From positions 186,001 to 250,000 of the forward strand of contig NZ_JAKLTO010000004.1 in assembly GCF_022012335.1 (NCBI RefSeq): a stretch of 64,000 nt of DNA, given 5' to 3'. Below the pieces are notes generated by a model that was not told the DNA's origin, did not search any database, and worked only from the letters and a program-made list of their open reading frames with translations. Position 1 is the stretch's first letter. Each line of letters starts with the position of its first letter. Source of the DNA: Flavobacterium sp. SM15 (lineage in GTDB: Bacteria; Bacteroidota; Bacteroidia; Flavobacteriales; Flavobacteriaceae). This document shows, piece by piece, positions 9,169-18,786 of the stretch. Made by a program: the position numbers and the translations under genes.

Positions 9169-11340
9169 TTATTTCATTCGTTCTACCAGTTCCAAATCAT
9201 CTAGGCTTACTTTCGAGGTGAAAATACCATAATTAACCGTTGCTTTGTTTTTTTCAATATTATCAATACTTCCCACCGATTTTCCATCTATCATTCTTAC
9301 TCGATCACCAATTTTTAGAGGAATTTTTGGTTTGTTGGATTCTTCTTTTTGAGCTTTTATTTTTTTTTCTTTTTTCTCTTTTCGAATTTCTTCAACTTTT
9401 ACTCGTACTTCTTCAATAATTTGCTTTTCAATAATTTCTTTAGTTTTTTTCTCTTTTGCAGTGATTTTTTTGCGCTTTGAGTTTTCAATTTCAACCATTT
9501 TCAGGAATTCACTAATGAGTTCCTTTTTATTTTTATTGTTGAAATATTTCTCTGAAATATCGTCGATTTTTTGTCCCATATATACCAAACGCTGATTTGC
9601 ATCAAAGAGTTCCTGATAACTTTCCAGTTTTTGCTGTATTTTGGTATTGATGTTTTCCATTTTTTTGCTTTCTTCACGAGCTCGGTTTTCCTCTTCTTTC
9701 AAATTTTTGGATGTTTTTTCCAGTTTTGAACGCTCTTTTTGAAGATTAGCAATAGTTTTATCGAAACGAACTTTTTCACCTTCAATTTTCTTTTTTGCTC
9801 GATTTATCAATCCGAAAGGAATACCGTTTTTTTGCGCAACCTCAAAGGTAAAGGAACTTCCTGCTTGTCCTAAATGCAGTTTATACATTGGTTCAAGAGA
9901 CTTTTCATCAAAAAGCATGTTAGCATTGATTGCAAAAGGCAATTCGTTGGCGAGGATTTTTAAATTGGTGTAGTGTGTAGTGATAATTCCGAAAGCCTCT
10001 CGCTGGTAAAATTCTTCAAGAAAAACTTCTGCAAGAGCCCCTCCGAGTTCCGGATCGGATCCTGTTCCAAACTCATCAATTAAGAATAATGTTTTAGAAT
10101 TACACTTTTTTAGAAAGTAATTCATGTTTTTTAGACGATAGCTATAAGTACTTAAGTGATTTTCAATAGATTGATTGTCGCCAATATCAGTTAAAATTCG
10201 GTCAAACAAAAAAGTTTCGCTACGTTCGTGAACCGGAATCAACATTCCACTTTGAAGCATTAGTTGCAATAGCCCAATGGTTTTCAAGGTTATACTTTTG
10301 CCACCGGCATTTGGTCCTGAAATTACAATAATGCGACTATCGTTTTCAAGTTCAATGGTTTGTGGGAAGGTTGGTTTGTTTTTCTCTTTATTATTTAAAA
10401 GTAGAATAGGATGGAACGCATCTCTAAAAAACAACCTTTTTTCTGTGGTGATCTTTGGTAAAATACCGTTTATTCTATTAGCATAACGTGCTTTTGCTGC
10501 AATAACATCAACATCACTTAAAAACTCCTGATACTGTTTGAGTAAATCGGTATAAGGACGGATTGTGTTGGTAAGTTGTTTTAAGATTCTTGTAATCTCC
10601 TCACGTTCTTCGTATTCCAGATTTCCAAGTTCTCGGGAATAACGTAAGGTTGCTTCAGGTTCAATATAGGCAATACTTCCGGTTTTAGAACTCCCCAGAA
10701 TGGAACCTTTAACTTTTCGTCTGTACATTGCAAGTACTGCCAAAACCCTTCGATTATCAACAATTGTTTCTCTAATATCATCCAAGTAACCTAAGCTGTT
10801 ATAACTTGAAAGAGCCATACCAAAACTTTGGTTTATTTTACCGCGAACCAGATTCATATTCTTACGGATTTCAGCCAAAGTAGGAGAGGCAGTGTCTTTT
10901 ATCTCTCCGTATTTATCAAGTACTTCGTCAATTTTCTGAACAATAAATTTTGTCAATTCAATTTCAGAAGCTTTCTCATTCAGTTTAGGATAATAATCTT
11001 CAAATTTTCTGAGAAACACAAGCAAAGTATTAGTTGTTTCCGATAAGGTGCTGATTTTTTTGAATCCTGCAACTTCTAAAAAACTGTCTTCAATCGCCAG
11101 AAAGTTTAGCTCATTACTAATAGTGTCAAAGTAATGATTCGGAATTGCATTGTTATTGGTATAGGAAGATACGTATTCAGAGGTTTGTACCAAAATGTCT
11201 TTTAGAACCGAAGCTTCTTTATAAGGTTTAATTTCCAAGGCTTTTTGCTGGCCAATTTCCGTGGTACACAAGGAAGATACCATTTCTAAAACCGTATTGA
11301 ATTCTAAGTCCTGGAGCGTTTTATCGTTAATTGAAATCAT
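9169..11340 (-). CDS. mutS2: MutS2-family ATPase without Smr domain
   Basis: The 723-residue protein has the MutS core with clamp helices, Walker A GPNAGGKS (~residue 340), Walker B LFLIDEFGTGSDP (~420) and the following THY switch. A long charged coiled coil (~510-665) leads to a small KOW-like C-terminal segment (KIGDRVRMIDGKSVGSI). MutS2 proteins of other phyla end in a Smr nuclease domain; this one stops before it, which is common in Flavobacteria. Known roles of the family are recombination control and ribosome rescue. Nuclease activity is doubtful here. Confidence 0.9.
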   Translation of the reverse strand: MISINDKTLQDLEFNTVLEMVSSLCTTEIGQQKALEIKPYKEASVLKDILVQTSEYVSSYTNNNAIPNHYFDTISNELNFLAIEDSFLEVAGFKKISTLSETTNTLLVFLRKFEDYYPKLNEKASEIELTKFIVQKIDEVLDKYGEIKDTASPTLAEIRKNMNLVRGKINQSFGMALSSYNSLGYLDDIRETIVDNRRVLAVLAMYRRKVKGSILGSSKTGSIAYIEPEATLRYSRELGNLEYEEREEITRILKQLTNTIRPYTDLLKQYQEFLSDVDVIAAKARYANRINGILPKITTEKRLFFRDAFHPILLLNNKEKNKPTFPQTIELENDSRIIVISGPNAGGKSITLKTIGLLQLMLQSGMLIPVHERSETFLFDRILTDIGDNQSIENHLSTYSYRLKNMNYFLKKCNSKTLFLIDEFGTGSDPELGGALAEVFLEEFYQREAFGIITTHYTNLKILANELPFAINANMLFDEKSLEPMYKLHLGQAGSSFTFEVAQKNGIPFGLINRAKKKIEGEKVRFDKTIANLQKERSKLEKTSKNLKEEENRAREESKKMENINTKIQQKLESYQELFDANQRLVYMGQKIDDISEKYFNNKNKKELISEFLKMVEIENSKRKKITAKEKKTKEIIEKQIIEEVRVKVEEIRKEKKEKKIKAQKEESNKPKIPLKIGDRVRMIDGKSVGSIDNIEKNKATVNYGIFTSKVSLDDLELVERMK

Positions 11341-11395
11341 TTTAAGAGGGAAAGTAACAAAGTTACAAACTTATTATATTTGTAAAAAATAATTC

Positions 11396-12061
11396 ATGCA
11401 AGTTAAATTACATGATTCCTGGCATTTGTTATTGCAAGAGGAATTTGAAAAAAAGTATTTTAAAGAACTTATCAGGTTTGTTAAGGAAGAATATCAGAAC
11501 AGACAATGCTTTCCGGAAGAACATCTTATTTTTTCAGCTTTTGAGCATTGTCATTTAAACGATTTAAAAGTCGTGATTATTGGACAGGATCCTTATCATG
11601 GTTTGGGGCAAGCAAACGGATTATGTTTTTCAGTTAATGATAATGTACCGCTACCTCCTTCGTTAAACAATATTTTCAGAGAAATTGAGACCGATTTACA
11701 AAAGCAATTTCCCAAATCAGGTAATTTAGAACGTTGGGCCGATCAAGGAGTTTTGTTGTTGAATGCAACATTAACTGTGCGTGAGAGTGAAGCCGGAAGC
11801 CATCAGAAAAAAGGATGGGAAACTTTTACCGATAAGGTAATTCAAAAAATATCTGAAGAAAAACAAGATGTTGTCTTTTTACTTTGGGGTGGGTTTGCAA
11901 AGAAAAAAGGAGCAAAAATTGACCGTTCAAAACATTTGGTTTTGGAAACCGGACATCCTTCACCATTAAGTGCAAATAGAGGATTATGGTTTGGAAACAA
12001 GCATTTTAGTCAGACAAATGCTTTTTTAAAATCGAAGAAAAAAAGTGAAATAGTGTGGTAA
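11396..12061 (+). CDS. ung: Ung, uracil-DNA glycosylase
   Basis: Removes uracil from DNA as the first step of base-excision repair. The 221-residue family 1 enzyme has the catalytic water-activating motif GQDPYHG (D65), the uracil-pocket NATLTVRE segment and the DNA-intercalating HPSPLS loop with H187. Length is normal and the ATG at 11396 gives a standard N-terminus. It diverges from mutS2 across a 55-bp gap. Confidence 0.96.
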   Translation: MQVKLHDSWHLLLQEEFEKKYFKELIRFVKEEYQNRQCFPEEHLIFSAFEHCHLNDLKVVIIGQDPYHGLGQANGLCFSVNDNVPLPPSLNNIFREIETDLQKQFPKSGNLERWADQGVLLLNATLTVRESEAGSHQKKGWETFTDKVIQKISEEKQDVVFLLWGGFAKKKGAKIDRSKHLVLETGHPSPLSANRGLWFGNKHFSQTNAFLKSKKKSEIVW

Positions 12062-12062
12062 A

Positions 12063-12093
12063 AAAGAGCCTCCAAATTTGGAGGCTCTTTTTT
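12063..12093. terminator. Bidirectional hairpin terminator
   Basis: AAAGAGCCTCC and GGAGGCTCTTT arms form a perfect stem between ung and the convergent lipoprotein gene. Confidence 0.85.
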
Positions 12094-12661
12094 AATCAAT
12101 TGTGAAATAATAATAACCATCGTTATCAAAGTATGTTCCGTCAAATTTTTTTGGTCTTGATGAAATTACAACGGACGTTTTATTTGGTTCATTTCTGGAA
12201 ATAAAATCTGTATTTGCAGCTCCCTGGTGGCTTTCTCCAAGTCGGAAACGATAAGTACCGGCACTTAAGGAAATTGTCTTGTCAAATGAATAAGTTTCAT
12301 TTACAGAATCGTATACAACTTCACCAACATTATATTCAGCTCCACCATTTAAATAAGAAACCCAATTTCCAGAAGAATTTTTAACTTCCAAAGAATAGGA
12401 AAAACCAAAAGATGTTGCCCCGGTAGTTTTGTAAATATCCAAAGGAGTGGTTAAACCTTCATCTAAATAACGGTCAATGACAACGTGAAAAGATAAAATG
12501 TTGCCAACTATTCCGTCTATTGTTGGATCATCGACTCTTACCAAATCTGGGGCGTCAAGATAAACGGAATTAAAAAAATCATCATCTTTAGTATTGCAGG
12601 AAACTAAAACGATTGAACTGATTACTGCAAGAAATGCTATTTGTATTTTTTTCATAGTCAT
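12092..12661 (-). CDS. Uncharacterised lipoprotein
   Basis: The 189-residue protein has a lipobox (IVLVSC, Cys22 from the first ATG; a second ATG two codons later, giving MKKIQ, is equally likely). The mature part is acidic and beta-rich (DDDFFNSVYLDAPDLVRVDD, YRFRLGESH). It lies 5 bp downstream of an outer-membrane protein gene on the same strand, so the two are probably co-expressed and may work together in the envelope. No known domain recognised. Confidence 0.7.
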   Translation of the reverse strand: MTMKKIQIAFLAVISSIVLVSCNTKDDDFFNSVYLDAPDLVRVDDPTIDGIVGNILSFHVVIDRYLDEGLTTPLDIYKTTGATSFGFSYSLEVKNSSGNWVSYLNGGAEYNVGEVVYDSVNETYSFDKTISLSAGTYRFRLGESHQGAANTDFISRNEPNKTSVVISSRPKKFDGTYFDNDGYYYFTID

Positions 12662-12666
12662 AATTT

Positions 12667-13248
12667 TTAAAAACGGTAACCGAAATTAGCACCAACTCTT
12701 GGAACATACTTCGGGCTTACGTCTGTATTTAATAGATTTTTAGCTCCGCCTACAAAAATTTCAATTCCGAATTTGTCTGCAAGGTAAAGCTTGTAACCAA
12801 TGGCAGCTCCTAGGGCAAAATCGGTATAAGTGTCTTCTACAGCAGCATAATAAGCACTGGAGCCATCTGTAATTCGTTGTTGTTCTTTGTATTTTCCCCC
12901 ATTTATTGAACCGAAAGCCTCTACAAAATAGTAGCTTCTTTGGCTTTTGGATAATGAATATCTCATAAACGGGTTTACCTCATATTCGGAAATAGTTCTA
13001 TTGAAATTATTATCGAAATCATCTTTTCGCTTACTGCTGGCTGATAAACTGATACTTAAACCTACCGAAAAATCATTCTTTAAAAAGCGCTCATAACTTA
13101 CATGAAAACGGGTTTGAGTAATTAAAGCAACGACGTCGAGTTTAATTTCGTTTTTCTTTAATGAAAGAGGGCTTACTGTTGCAGTGGAGTCTTGGGCCAT
13201 TGCAAATTGCGAAAGAAACAAGGTTAATAAAAAAGCTGTTTTTTTCAT
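12667..13248 (-). CDS. Outer-membrane beta-barrel protein
   Basis: The 193-residue protein has a Sec signal cleaved after AMAQ and alternating amphipathic strands (IKLDVVALI, RFHVSYERFL, SVGLSISLSA, YYFVEAFGSI, FALGAAIGYKLY), ending VGANFGYRF with a terminal Phe as in outer-membrane barrels. It resembles the DUF3575-type small porin-like family. It heads a two-gene unit with the lipoprotein at 12092-12661. Confidence 0.75.
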   Translation of the reverse strand: MKKTAFLLTLFLSQFAMAQDSTATVSPLSLKKNEIKLDVVALITQTRFHVSYERFLKNDFSVGLSISLSASSKRKDDFDNNFNRTISEYEVNPFMRYSLSKSQRSYYFVEAFGSINGGKYKEQQRITDGSSAYYAAVEDTYTDFALGAAIGYKLYLADKFGIEIFVGGAKNLLNTDVSPKYVPRVGANFGYRF

Positions 13249-13291
13249 AGAAGGTTTTTAGTTAATGATGGTAAATATAACAAAAGGTTGC

Positions 13292-14224
13292 TTAATTAAA
13301 GGTAAGTGCTCCCAGAATTTCTTCACTCATAAACGGTCCTCCGGGATATTTTGCCGTATAATCTAAGTTAAGCCAGATTTGTCCGCGCTCGTCTATATGA
13401 TAATGTACTTCTTTTCCTTTGGATTCTTCTTTGAATAAAACCTCTTTTATCAAATAATTGACGTTTTCAAAATCGGCTTTGTTTCCGATAAGCATCTCGG
13501 GGTAGAGATGACCTCCGGTGTGAATTATTCTCGGAGTTCCGCCAATAGCACGGATTAATGCGGAAGTAAAAATAGCATGATCGTCACAATCACCTGAAAA
13601 ATGCTGGAGTGATTCGCTGGCGTAGGCGATATATTCTCTTCCTTTTGGGTCGTTTACATAGTTCCAGCGGTTTCGAATTTCTTTAAAAACTGCAAAACAC
13701 TGTATGATTTGACGGTATTCCCGATGTCCTTTTACATCTTGAAAATGAAGCGTCGTAGCTTTTAAAGCAAAATTTCGAACTTTAGGATTTTCGAAATCAA
13801 CCGCATCAATAATTTGGGATTTATTAGGAAACGGAAGCAGTTTTGAAATAATGATGTCCTGAGGGTTTGGATCATCGTTCATGGTAAAAATCATCGCCTG
13901 ATAATCTTCAAAAACAGATGCAAAACCGTAACCTCCAAATAAAGTGCCCCATAATAATGCAATCAAATACAGAAAAATACAAATTACGATTATGGTTTTC
14001 AGTAATCGTAAAACCAACTGAATTACCGCAAGGATTATTATAAACAAAAGAACCCGATCAATATGCAGAAACCATTCAGGATCGATTAAATTCTGATGAG
14101 CAATAATAAAAATAGGAATGGCAATTAAAATATTCAGCAAAAAAATAACAACAGTATCCCAAGGCTTTGGCAGAGAAAGCTTTTCTTTGAGCACTTCGAG
14201 TTTTGTCGGTATTGAAGGGAGCAT
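13292..14224 (-). CDS. Membrane-anchored transglutaminase-like protein
   Basis: The 310-residue protein has two to three N-terminal membrane helices (~22-42 and ~58-100). A soluble transglutaminase/papain-like core follows: FSGDCDDHAIF contains the presumed catalytic Cys, TGGHLYPEM the His, and IWLNLDYT the Asp. Bacterial members are usually uncharacterised peptidases or amidases. It ends at 13292 and begins 15 bp downstream of the binding-protein gene, so they may share a transcript. Activity is inferred only. Confidence 0.75.
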   Translation of the reverse strand: MLPSIPTKLEVLKEKLSLPKPWDTVVIFLLNILIAIPIFIIAHQNLIDPEWFLHIDRVLLFIIILAVIQLVLRLLKTIIVICIFLYLIALLWGTLFGGYGFASVFEDYQAMIFTMNDDPNPQDIIISKLLPFPNKSQIIDAVDFENPKVRNFALKATTLHFQDVKGHREYRQIIQCFAVFKEIRNRWNYVNDPKGREYIAYASESLQHFSGDCDDHAIFTSALIRAIGGTPRIIHTGGHLYPEMLIGNKADFENVNYLIKEVLFKEESKGKEVHYHIDERGQIWLNLDYTAKYPGGPFMSEEILGALTFN

Positions 14225-14238
14225 GCTTTGGAAGCCGT

Positions 14239-15084
14239 TTATTTCACAACAGTTTCGTAATTTGTTTTATCTGTAATCAAATGTAAATCAAATAATTGGT
14301 TTTGTATTTTCTCGAAGGTGTTTTTGTCCAATTTCTTTTGCGACCAACGAGTGAGTTTCAACCATTCCTGAATGTCTTCTAATTTTTGATTGTAACGTGT
14401 TGCCAAAGTGCGGTCAATACTTGGTATTTCTTTAAATTCGATAGTGGTATTGTTGATGATCTCCAAAATCTGCTGCACAACATGTTTGTTATTTTGAAGA
14501 AATTCGTTTCGAACCGCAATCACGAAACATGGCCAAGGAGTAGGGCAGTCGGCTATTCTTCTGAAAGTACCGTTGTCTACAAGTGGTTTGGTCATGAAAC
14601 GCTCCCACATGAAGTAATCTGCTTTGCCTGCTGTAAGTGCTTCAACAGCACCATCAATAGTGTTAACGATTTCAAATTCTATATTTTTGGTGTCCCAGTT
14701 TTGGGTTTTCGCATTTACAATTGCCATCAGATGAGAGCCGGAGCCCATTCGGCTAATAGCAACTTTTTTGTTTTCAAGCTCGGAAAGACTTTTAAACGAT
14801 GATTTTCCATCAACATGAATTCCCCAGATTAAAGGCGATTGCACGTAAACCTGAACAATAGAAGCATCATTTCCGGTAGCAATATCTTTTACAATTCCTT
14901 CAGAAAGAATTACAGCAATATCGGTTTGATTATCGCGAAGCATTTGGCACATTTTTCCAGTACCTTCAGGCACGTCGGTCCATTGTAAATCGATGTCAAC
15001 TTCGTCAAATTCACCATTTTCGATACATAAATGCCAAGGAAGGTTGAAATGTTCCGGAACTCCCGCAATTCTTACTGTTTTCAT
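14239..15084 (-). CDS. Periplasmic-binding-protein-like protein without signal peptide
   Basis: The 281-residue protein has the type 2 periplasmic-binding fold seen in ABC solute-binding proteins of the NMT1/TauA type (MKTVRIAGVPEHFNLPW, QTDIAVILSEGIVKD, KVAISRMGSGSHLMA, GKADYFMWERFMTK). Unlike true periplasmic receptors it has no signal peptide or lipobox, and there is no permease or ATPase gene beside it. It may be a cytoplasmic ligand-binding protein or enzyme. The ligand is unknown. Confidence 0.75.
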   Translation of the reverse strand: MKTVRIAGVPEHFNLPWHLCIENGEFDEVDIDLQWTDVPEGTGKMCQMLRDNQTDIAVILSEGIVKDIATGNDASIVQVYVQSPLIWGIHVDGKSSFKSLSELENKKVAISRMGSGSHLMAIVNAKTQNWDTKNIEFEIVNTIDGAVEALTAGKADYFMWERFMTKPLVDNGTFRRIADCPTPWPCFVIAVRNEFLQNNKHVVQQILEIINNTTIEFKEIPSIDRTLATRYNQKLEDIQEWLKLTRWSQKKLDKNTFEKIQNQLFDLHLITDKTNYETVVK

Positions 15085-15227
15085 TTGAAAAAAATTAATT
15101 GCTAAGATAGGAATACTAAACGTAATTATAAGAAATTGACCCGTTAAATTGGTCTAAAAACGAACTTTCCCCGCGCAAATCAATGGCAGGGAAAATTTCA
15201 AAAAACAAACCAAATTAACACACGTTT

Positions 15228-16745
15228 TTATGAAACTAAATCAACGTGGTTTTCTTTCTTCATAGATCCGGTTTCATTATAGCGGGTATGAAAGGAGAAC
15301 GCTTCTTCTAAAATATGCGGCGTATGGCCGCCTCTGATGCAAGCACGGTTAAAGTAATCTGTAAGTTGTTCTTTATACTCGGGATGTGCGCATTTTTCAA
15401 TAATGACTTTTGCTCGTTCTCTTGGCGCCAATCCTCTTAAATCTGCCAAACCTTGTTCGGTTACTAAAATATCAACATCGTGTTCGGTATGGTCTACATG
15501 GGAAGCCATTGGCAAAACATGGGAAATCGCGTTGAATTCTTTTGATGTTGAGGGAGCTACGAAAATACTTAAATAGGCATTTCGGGCAAAATCACCGGAG
15601 CCGCCGATGCCGTTCATCATTTTGGTTCCGGAGATGTGTGTTGAATTCACGTTTCCGTAAATGTCAAATTCTATTGCGGTGTTAATAGCAATGATGCCCA
15701 ATCTTCGGATAACTTCTCCGGAATTACTGATGTTTTGCGGTCGAAGCAGGATTTTTTCTTTGTAATGGTCAAAATTTTCAAGGAAGTGTTTGTAACAGTC
15801 TTCCGATACGGTCAAAGAGGATGCAGAAGCAAAATCCAATTTTCCGCTATCAATGAGTTCAAAGGTGCTGTCTTGCAGTACTTCGGAATACATGACTAGG
15901 TTTTTAAAATTCCCTTTTGAAAAACCGGACATTACCGCATTTGCGATTTTTCCAATACCAACTTGTAAAGGCATTAACGATTCGGTAAGTCTTCCGGCTT
16001 TAATCTCATCATCAAAAAAAGTAAGTAAATGATTGGCAATTGCAGAGGTTTTTGCATCAGGAGGAGTTACTACAGCGGAGCTGTCTGAAAGATTGGTAAA
16101 GATGATTCCGACTACTTTTTCCGGATTCACGGGAATGTATTCCAAGCCAATTCTGGAATCGGATTTCGTGATGTTTAAGGGTTTTCTGTTGGGGTAGTTT
16201 TCGTGTAAAAATATATCATGTATTCCTTTGAAATTTAAAGGTATAGAAGTGTTTATTTCAATTAATATTTTATCTGCCAATTTTGCAAAAGTTGCAGAAT
16301 TTCCAACCGATGTTGTTGGGATAATATTGCCGTTTACATCAATATAAGCAGCTTCAATTATGGCAAAATCAATTTTAGGTAAATGATTGTTTTCAAGTAA
16401 CTCGGAAGTTTCGCTTAAATGCTGGTCTATAAAATAAGTGTCTCCTTCATTGATCTTGTTCCGAAGTCCCGCATCTGCCTGAAAGGGCATTCTTCTGTAT
16501 AAAGCATTGCTTTGGGCTAAATCAGTATCGGTATTATGACCAAGGGAAGCTCCGGTAATTAAAGTGATACCAATCTTTTCATTTTCAGCTCTCTTTGCAA
16601 ATGCAGGAAGAACGGCTTTGCTATCGCCGGCTTTGGTAAATCCGCTAGTGCCAATAACCATCTTGTCTTGTATTAGGCTGGCGGCTTCTTCCGCAGAAAT
16701 TATTCTGGTTTCATATCCGGCATATTGTATTCTTTTTTCACTCAT
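15228..16745 (-). CDS. Acetyl-CoA hydrolase / succinate CoA-transferase family
   Basis: The 505-residue class I CoA-transferase has the N-terminal Ach1-like domain (GTSGFTKAGDSKAV, ITGASLGHNTD) and a C-terminal domain with IGGSGDFARNAYLS and HVDHTEHDVDILVTEQGLADLRG. Family members move CoA between succinyl-CoA and acetate or hydrolyse acetyl-CoA. Length is full. An AraC regulator diverges from it across a 153-bp gap and may control it. The exact acid substrate is not decided by sequence. Confidence 0.9.
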   Translation of the reverse strand: MSEKRIQYAGYETRIISAEEAASLIQDKMVIGTSGFTKAGDSKAVLPAFAKRAENEKIGITLITGASLGHNTDTDLAQSNALYRRMPFQADAGLRNKINEGDTYFIDQHLSETSELLENNHLPKIDFAIIEAAYIDVNGNIIPTTSVGNSATFAKLADKILIEINTSIPLNFKGIHDIFLHENYPNRKPLNITKSDSRIGLEYIPVNPEKVVGIIFTNLSDSSAVVTPPDAKTSAIANHLLTFFDDEIKAGRLTESLMPLQVGIGKIANAVMSGFSKGNFKNLVMYSEVLQDSTFELIDSGKLDFASASSLTVSEDCYKHFLENFDHYKEKILLRPQNISNSGEVIRRLGIIAINTAIEFDIYGNVNSTHISGTKMMNGIGGSGDFARNAYLSIFVAPSTSKEFNAISHVLPMASHVDHTEHDVDILVTEQGLADLRGLAPRERAKVIIEKCAHPEYKEQLTDYFNRACIRGGHTPHILEEAFSFHTRYNETGSMKKENHVDLVS

Positions 16746-16898
16746 AATTGCTGTTGTTTTGAATAATAGTGCTTTAAAATTGCATATAACACAATTTTTA
16801 ATAGTTATTATTTAGATTGTTATACAATTTTAAGAATTACTGTTTTTTGCTAAATATTTAAAAAAGCCATATATTTATTCATTTAAGACACTATATAG

Positions 16899-17702
16899 AT
16901 GGAAAGTGATAAATATTATATAATGGATGTTGATACGGATGGAAAAAGCATTTATTGCCATCATGATCTTATGGGAGAATTGCTTATTCCAACACATAAA
17001 CATGAAAAATCACAACTGCTTTACACAGAAGGAGGGATTGTTTATGTAAAAACGCAAACTCAAACCTATTTTTTACCGGCCCGGCATTTTATGTGGATTC
17101 CCGGAGGAGTTTTGCACAGTATTCATCCGAGTTCTGAAGATGTAATGATGCGAAATCTCTATTTTCCAAAAGAAAGAAAAGATCATTCATTTTATTTAAC
17201 TGAAGGGATTTATCCGGTAAATGATTTGCTGCTTCAAATGATGCTTTTTACCAATCGTTGGAACGGTAATTTAGAAGCAGGAACCAGAAATTTCACCATT
17301 GCTTCTTCAATTAAAGCAATTTTGCCGGAAATTTGCACAGTTAATCTTTCGTTAGCGCTTCCCTTACCTAAAGAGGAACGTCTCATTAAGGTAATTGCTT
17401 ATTTGGATGCTAATCTTTCTGAAAACATTCAGTTCTCAAAATTGGCTAAAGAATTTGGGTTTAGTGAGCGTTCCCTGCATCGTTTGTTTCAGAAGGATAT
17501 GGGAATGTCGTTTATTCAGTTTTTTACCATTAAAAGAATGTTGAAAGCCATCGAACTTTTACTGGATAAGAAACTGCCAGTGGGTGAAGTGGCTATGGCG
17601 GTAGGCTACAACAGTTTGCCAACTTTTAGCAATACATTCTTAAAAGTATTAGGGCAACGTCCTTCCGATTATCTAAAAAGGATTGAGATATTAAAGAAAT
17701 AA
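16899..17702 (+). CDS. AraC-family regulator with cupin sensor
   Basis: The 267-residue protein has an N-terminal cupin-like half (IPTHKHEKSQLLY, FMWIPGGVLHSI, with His residues able to bind a ligand or metal) and a C-terminal double helix-turn-helix (FSKLAKEFGFSERSLHRLF and VGEVAMAVGYNSLPTFS). Its start codon faces the CoA-transferase gene, so local control of that gene is a reasonable guess. The effector is unknown. Confidence 0.88.
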   Translation: MESDKYYIMDVDTDGKSIYCHHDLMGELLIPTHKHEKSQLLYTEGGIVYVKTQTQTYFLPARHFMWIPGGVLHSIHPSSEDVMMRNLYFPKERKDHSFYLTEGIYPVNDLLLQMMLFTNRWNGNLEAGTRNFTIASSIKAILPEICTVNLSLALPLPKEERLIKVIAYLDANLSENIQFSKLAKEFGFSERSLHRLFQKDMGMSFIQFFTIKRMLKAIELLLDKKLPVGEVAMAVGYNSLPTFSNTFLKVLGQRPSDYLKRIEILKK

Positions 17703-17716
17703 AAAAGGAGATCCTG

Positions 17717-18262
17717 TTACTGAATCTCCATATTTTTATAGTCTTCTTTACTTATTTCAAACCAGGCACATTCGTCTTTTTCATGAAAGAAAGTGCCGGT
17801 GTTTTTCATACCTATTTTTTCCAGTATTCGTTTCGAACCTTCGTTACCAATCATAGCATGAGCATAAACATTTTTAAGGTGCATTTCGTTGAAGGCGTAA
17901 TCCAAACAGGCTTTGGCAGCTTCATATCCATAGCCTTTCTGCCAGAAACTTTTGATAAATCGGTAGCCTAAATCATAGAAATTCTGATGTCCGTTGATTT
18001 CTTCTTTTACCAGTTTTAAGCCGGCCCAACCAATAAATTCATGGTTTTCTTTTAAAAGAACAGCCCAGCGACCAATGCCGTTTTCCTGATATTGCAGACG
18101 GACAAAATCGATAATGTTTTGTGCTTCTTCAATTGTTTTTATGGGGTTTTTCCCTAAAAACTCGTGTACATCCATATCAGAATCCAAATGAAAAATTCCC
18201 TCTTTATCGGAAGGAAGTAATTCGCGAATAAGCAATCGTTCGGTTTCTATGATTATCTTCAT
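17717..18262 (-). CDS. GNAT acetyltransferase (RimJ/RimL-like)
   Basis: The 181-residue N-acetyltransferase has ETERLLIRELLPSD at the N-terminus, the acetyl-CoA loop region QKGYGYEAAKACLDYAF (~113-129) and NEGSKRILEKIGM near the end. It is a close paralogue of the gene just upstream (18259-18786), whose stop overlaps its start by four bases. The acceptor is unknown; family members acetylate protein N-termini or small molecules. Confidence 0.85.
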   Translation of the reverse strand: MKIIIETERLLIRELLPSDKEGIFHLDSDMDVHEFLGKNPIKTIEEAQNIIDFVRLQYQENGIGRWAVLLKENHEFIGWAGLKLVKEEINGHQNFYDLGYRFIKSFWQKGYGYEAAKACLDYAFNEMHLKNVYAHAMIGNEGSKRILEKIGMKNTGTFFHEKDECAWFEISKEDYKNMEIQ

Positions 18263-18786
18263 AACATATTATTTTCCATTTCAAGCCAATAACACGGAAT
18301 ATCGTTCCATAAAAATTCGGAAGTAATCTGCATTCCTATTTTTTCAAGAATTCGCTTTGAAGCGGCATTTTCTTTGTGTACTGAAGCATACATTTTGGGA
18401 ATGTTCATTTCTGTAAAGCCATAATCCAGCCATGCTTTTGCGGCTTCACTGCCGTAACCTTTTCCCCAGTGCGCTTCCTGCAGTCTGTATCCGATTTCAT
18501 AAACATTGACATGATTGTTTTCGGGTTCTGTTAAGAATTTAATTCCGGCCCAACCGATGAATTCATTCGTTTCTTTCAAAACCACGGCAAATCGTCCCGT
18601 CCCATTTTGGATGTATTGATTTTGAATATTTTCAATATATCCTATAGTTTCTTCCATTGTTTGTACAGGATTGTTTCCCAAATAAATGTTTACATTCGGG
18701 TTACTGTCTAAAACAAACATTGCCTCTGCATCGGAAAGCACAATTGGTCTTAAAATGAGTCGTTCTGTTTCTATTATTCGGTTCAT
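18259..18786 (-). CDS. GNAT acetyltransferase, tandem paralogue
   Basis: The 175-residue enzyme has the same layout as its neighbour: ETERLILRPIVLSD, the CoA loop GKGYGSEAAKAWLDYGF, and KENAASKRILEKIGM. Its ATG overlaps the stop of the VOC gene by one base and its end overlaps the next GNAT by four, so VOC-GNAT-GNAT form a coupled run. Tandem duplication is likely. Confidence 0.85.
   Translation of the reverse strand: MNRIIETERLILRPIVLSDAEAMFVLDSNPNVNIYLGNNPVQTMEETIGYIENIQNQYIQNGTGRFAVVLKETNEFIGWAGIKFLTEPENNHVNVYEIGYRLQEAHWGKGYGSEAAKAWLDYGFTEMNIPKMYASVHKENAASKRILEKIGMQITSEFLWNDIPCYWLEMENNML

Noticed and set aside
14386..14802. 138-residue plus-strand ORF opposite the binding-protein gene
   Set aside because: It lies wholly antisense to a well-supported gene and its translation shows no signal, domain or typical composition.
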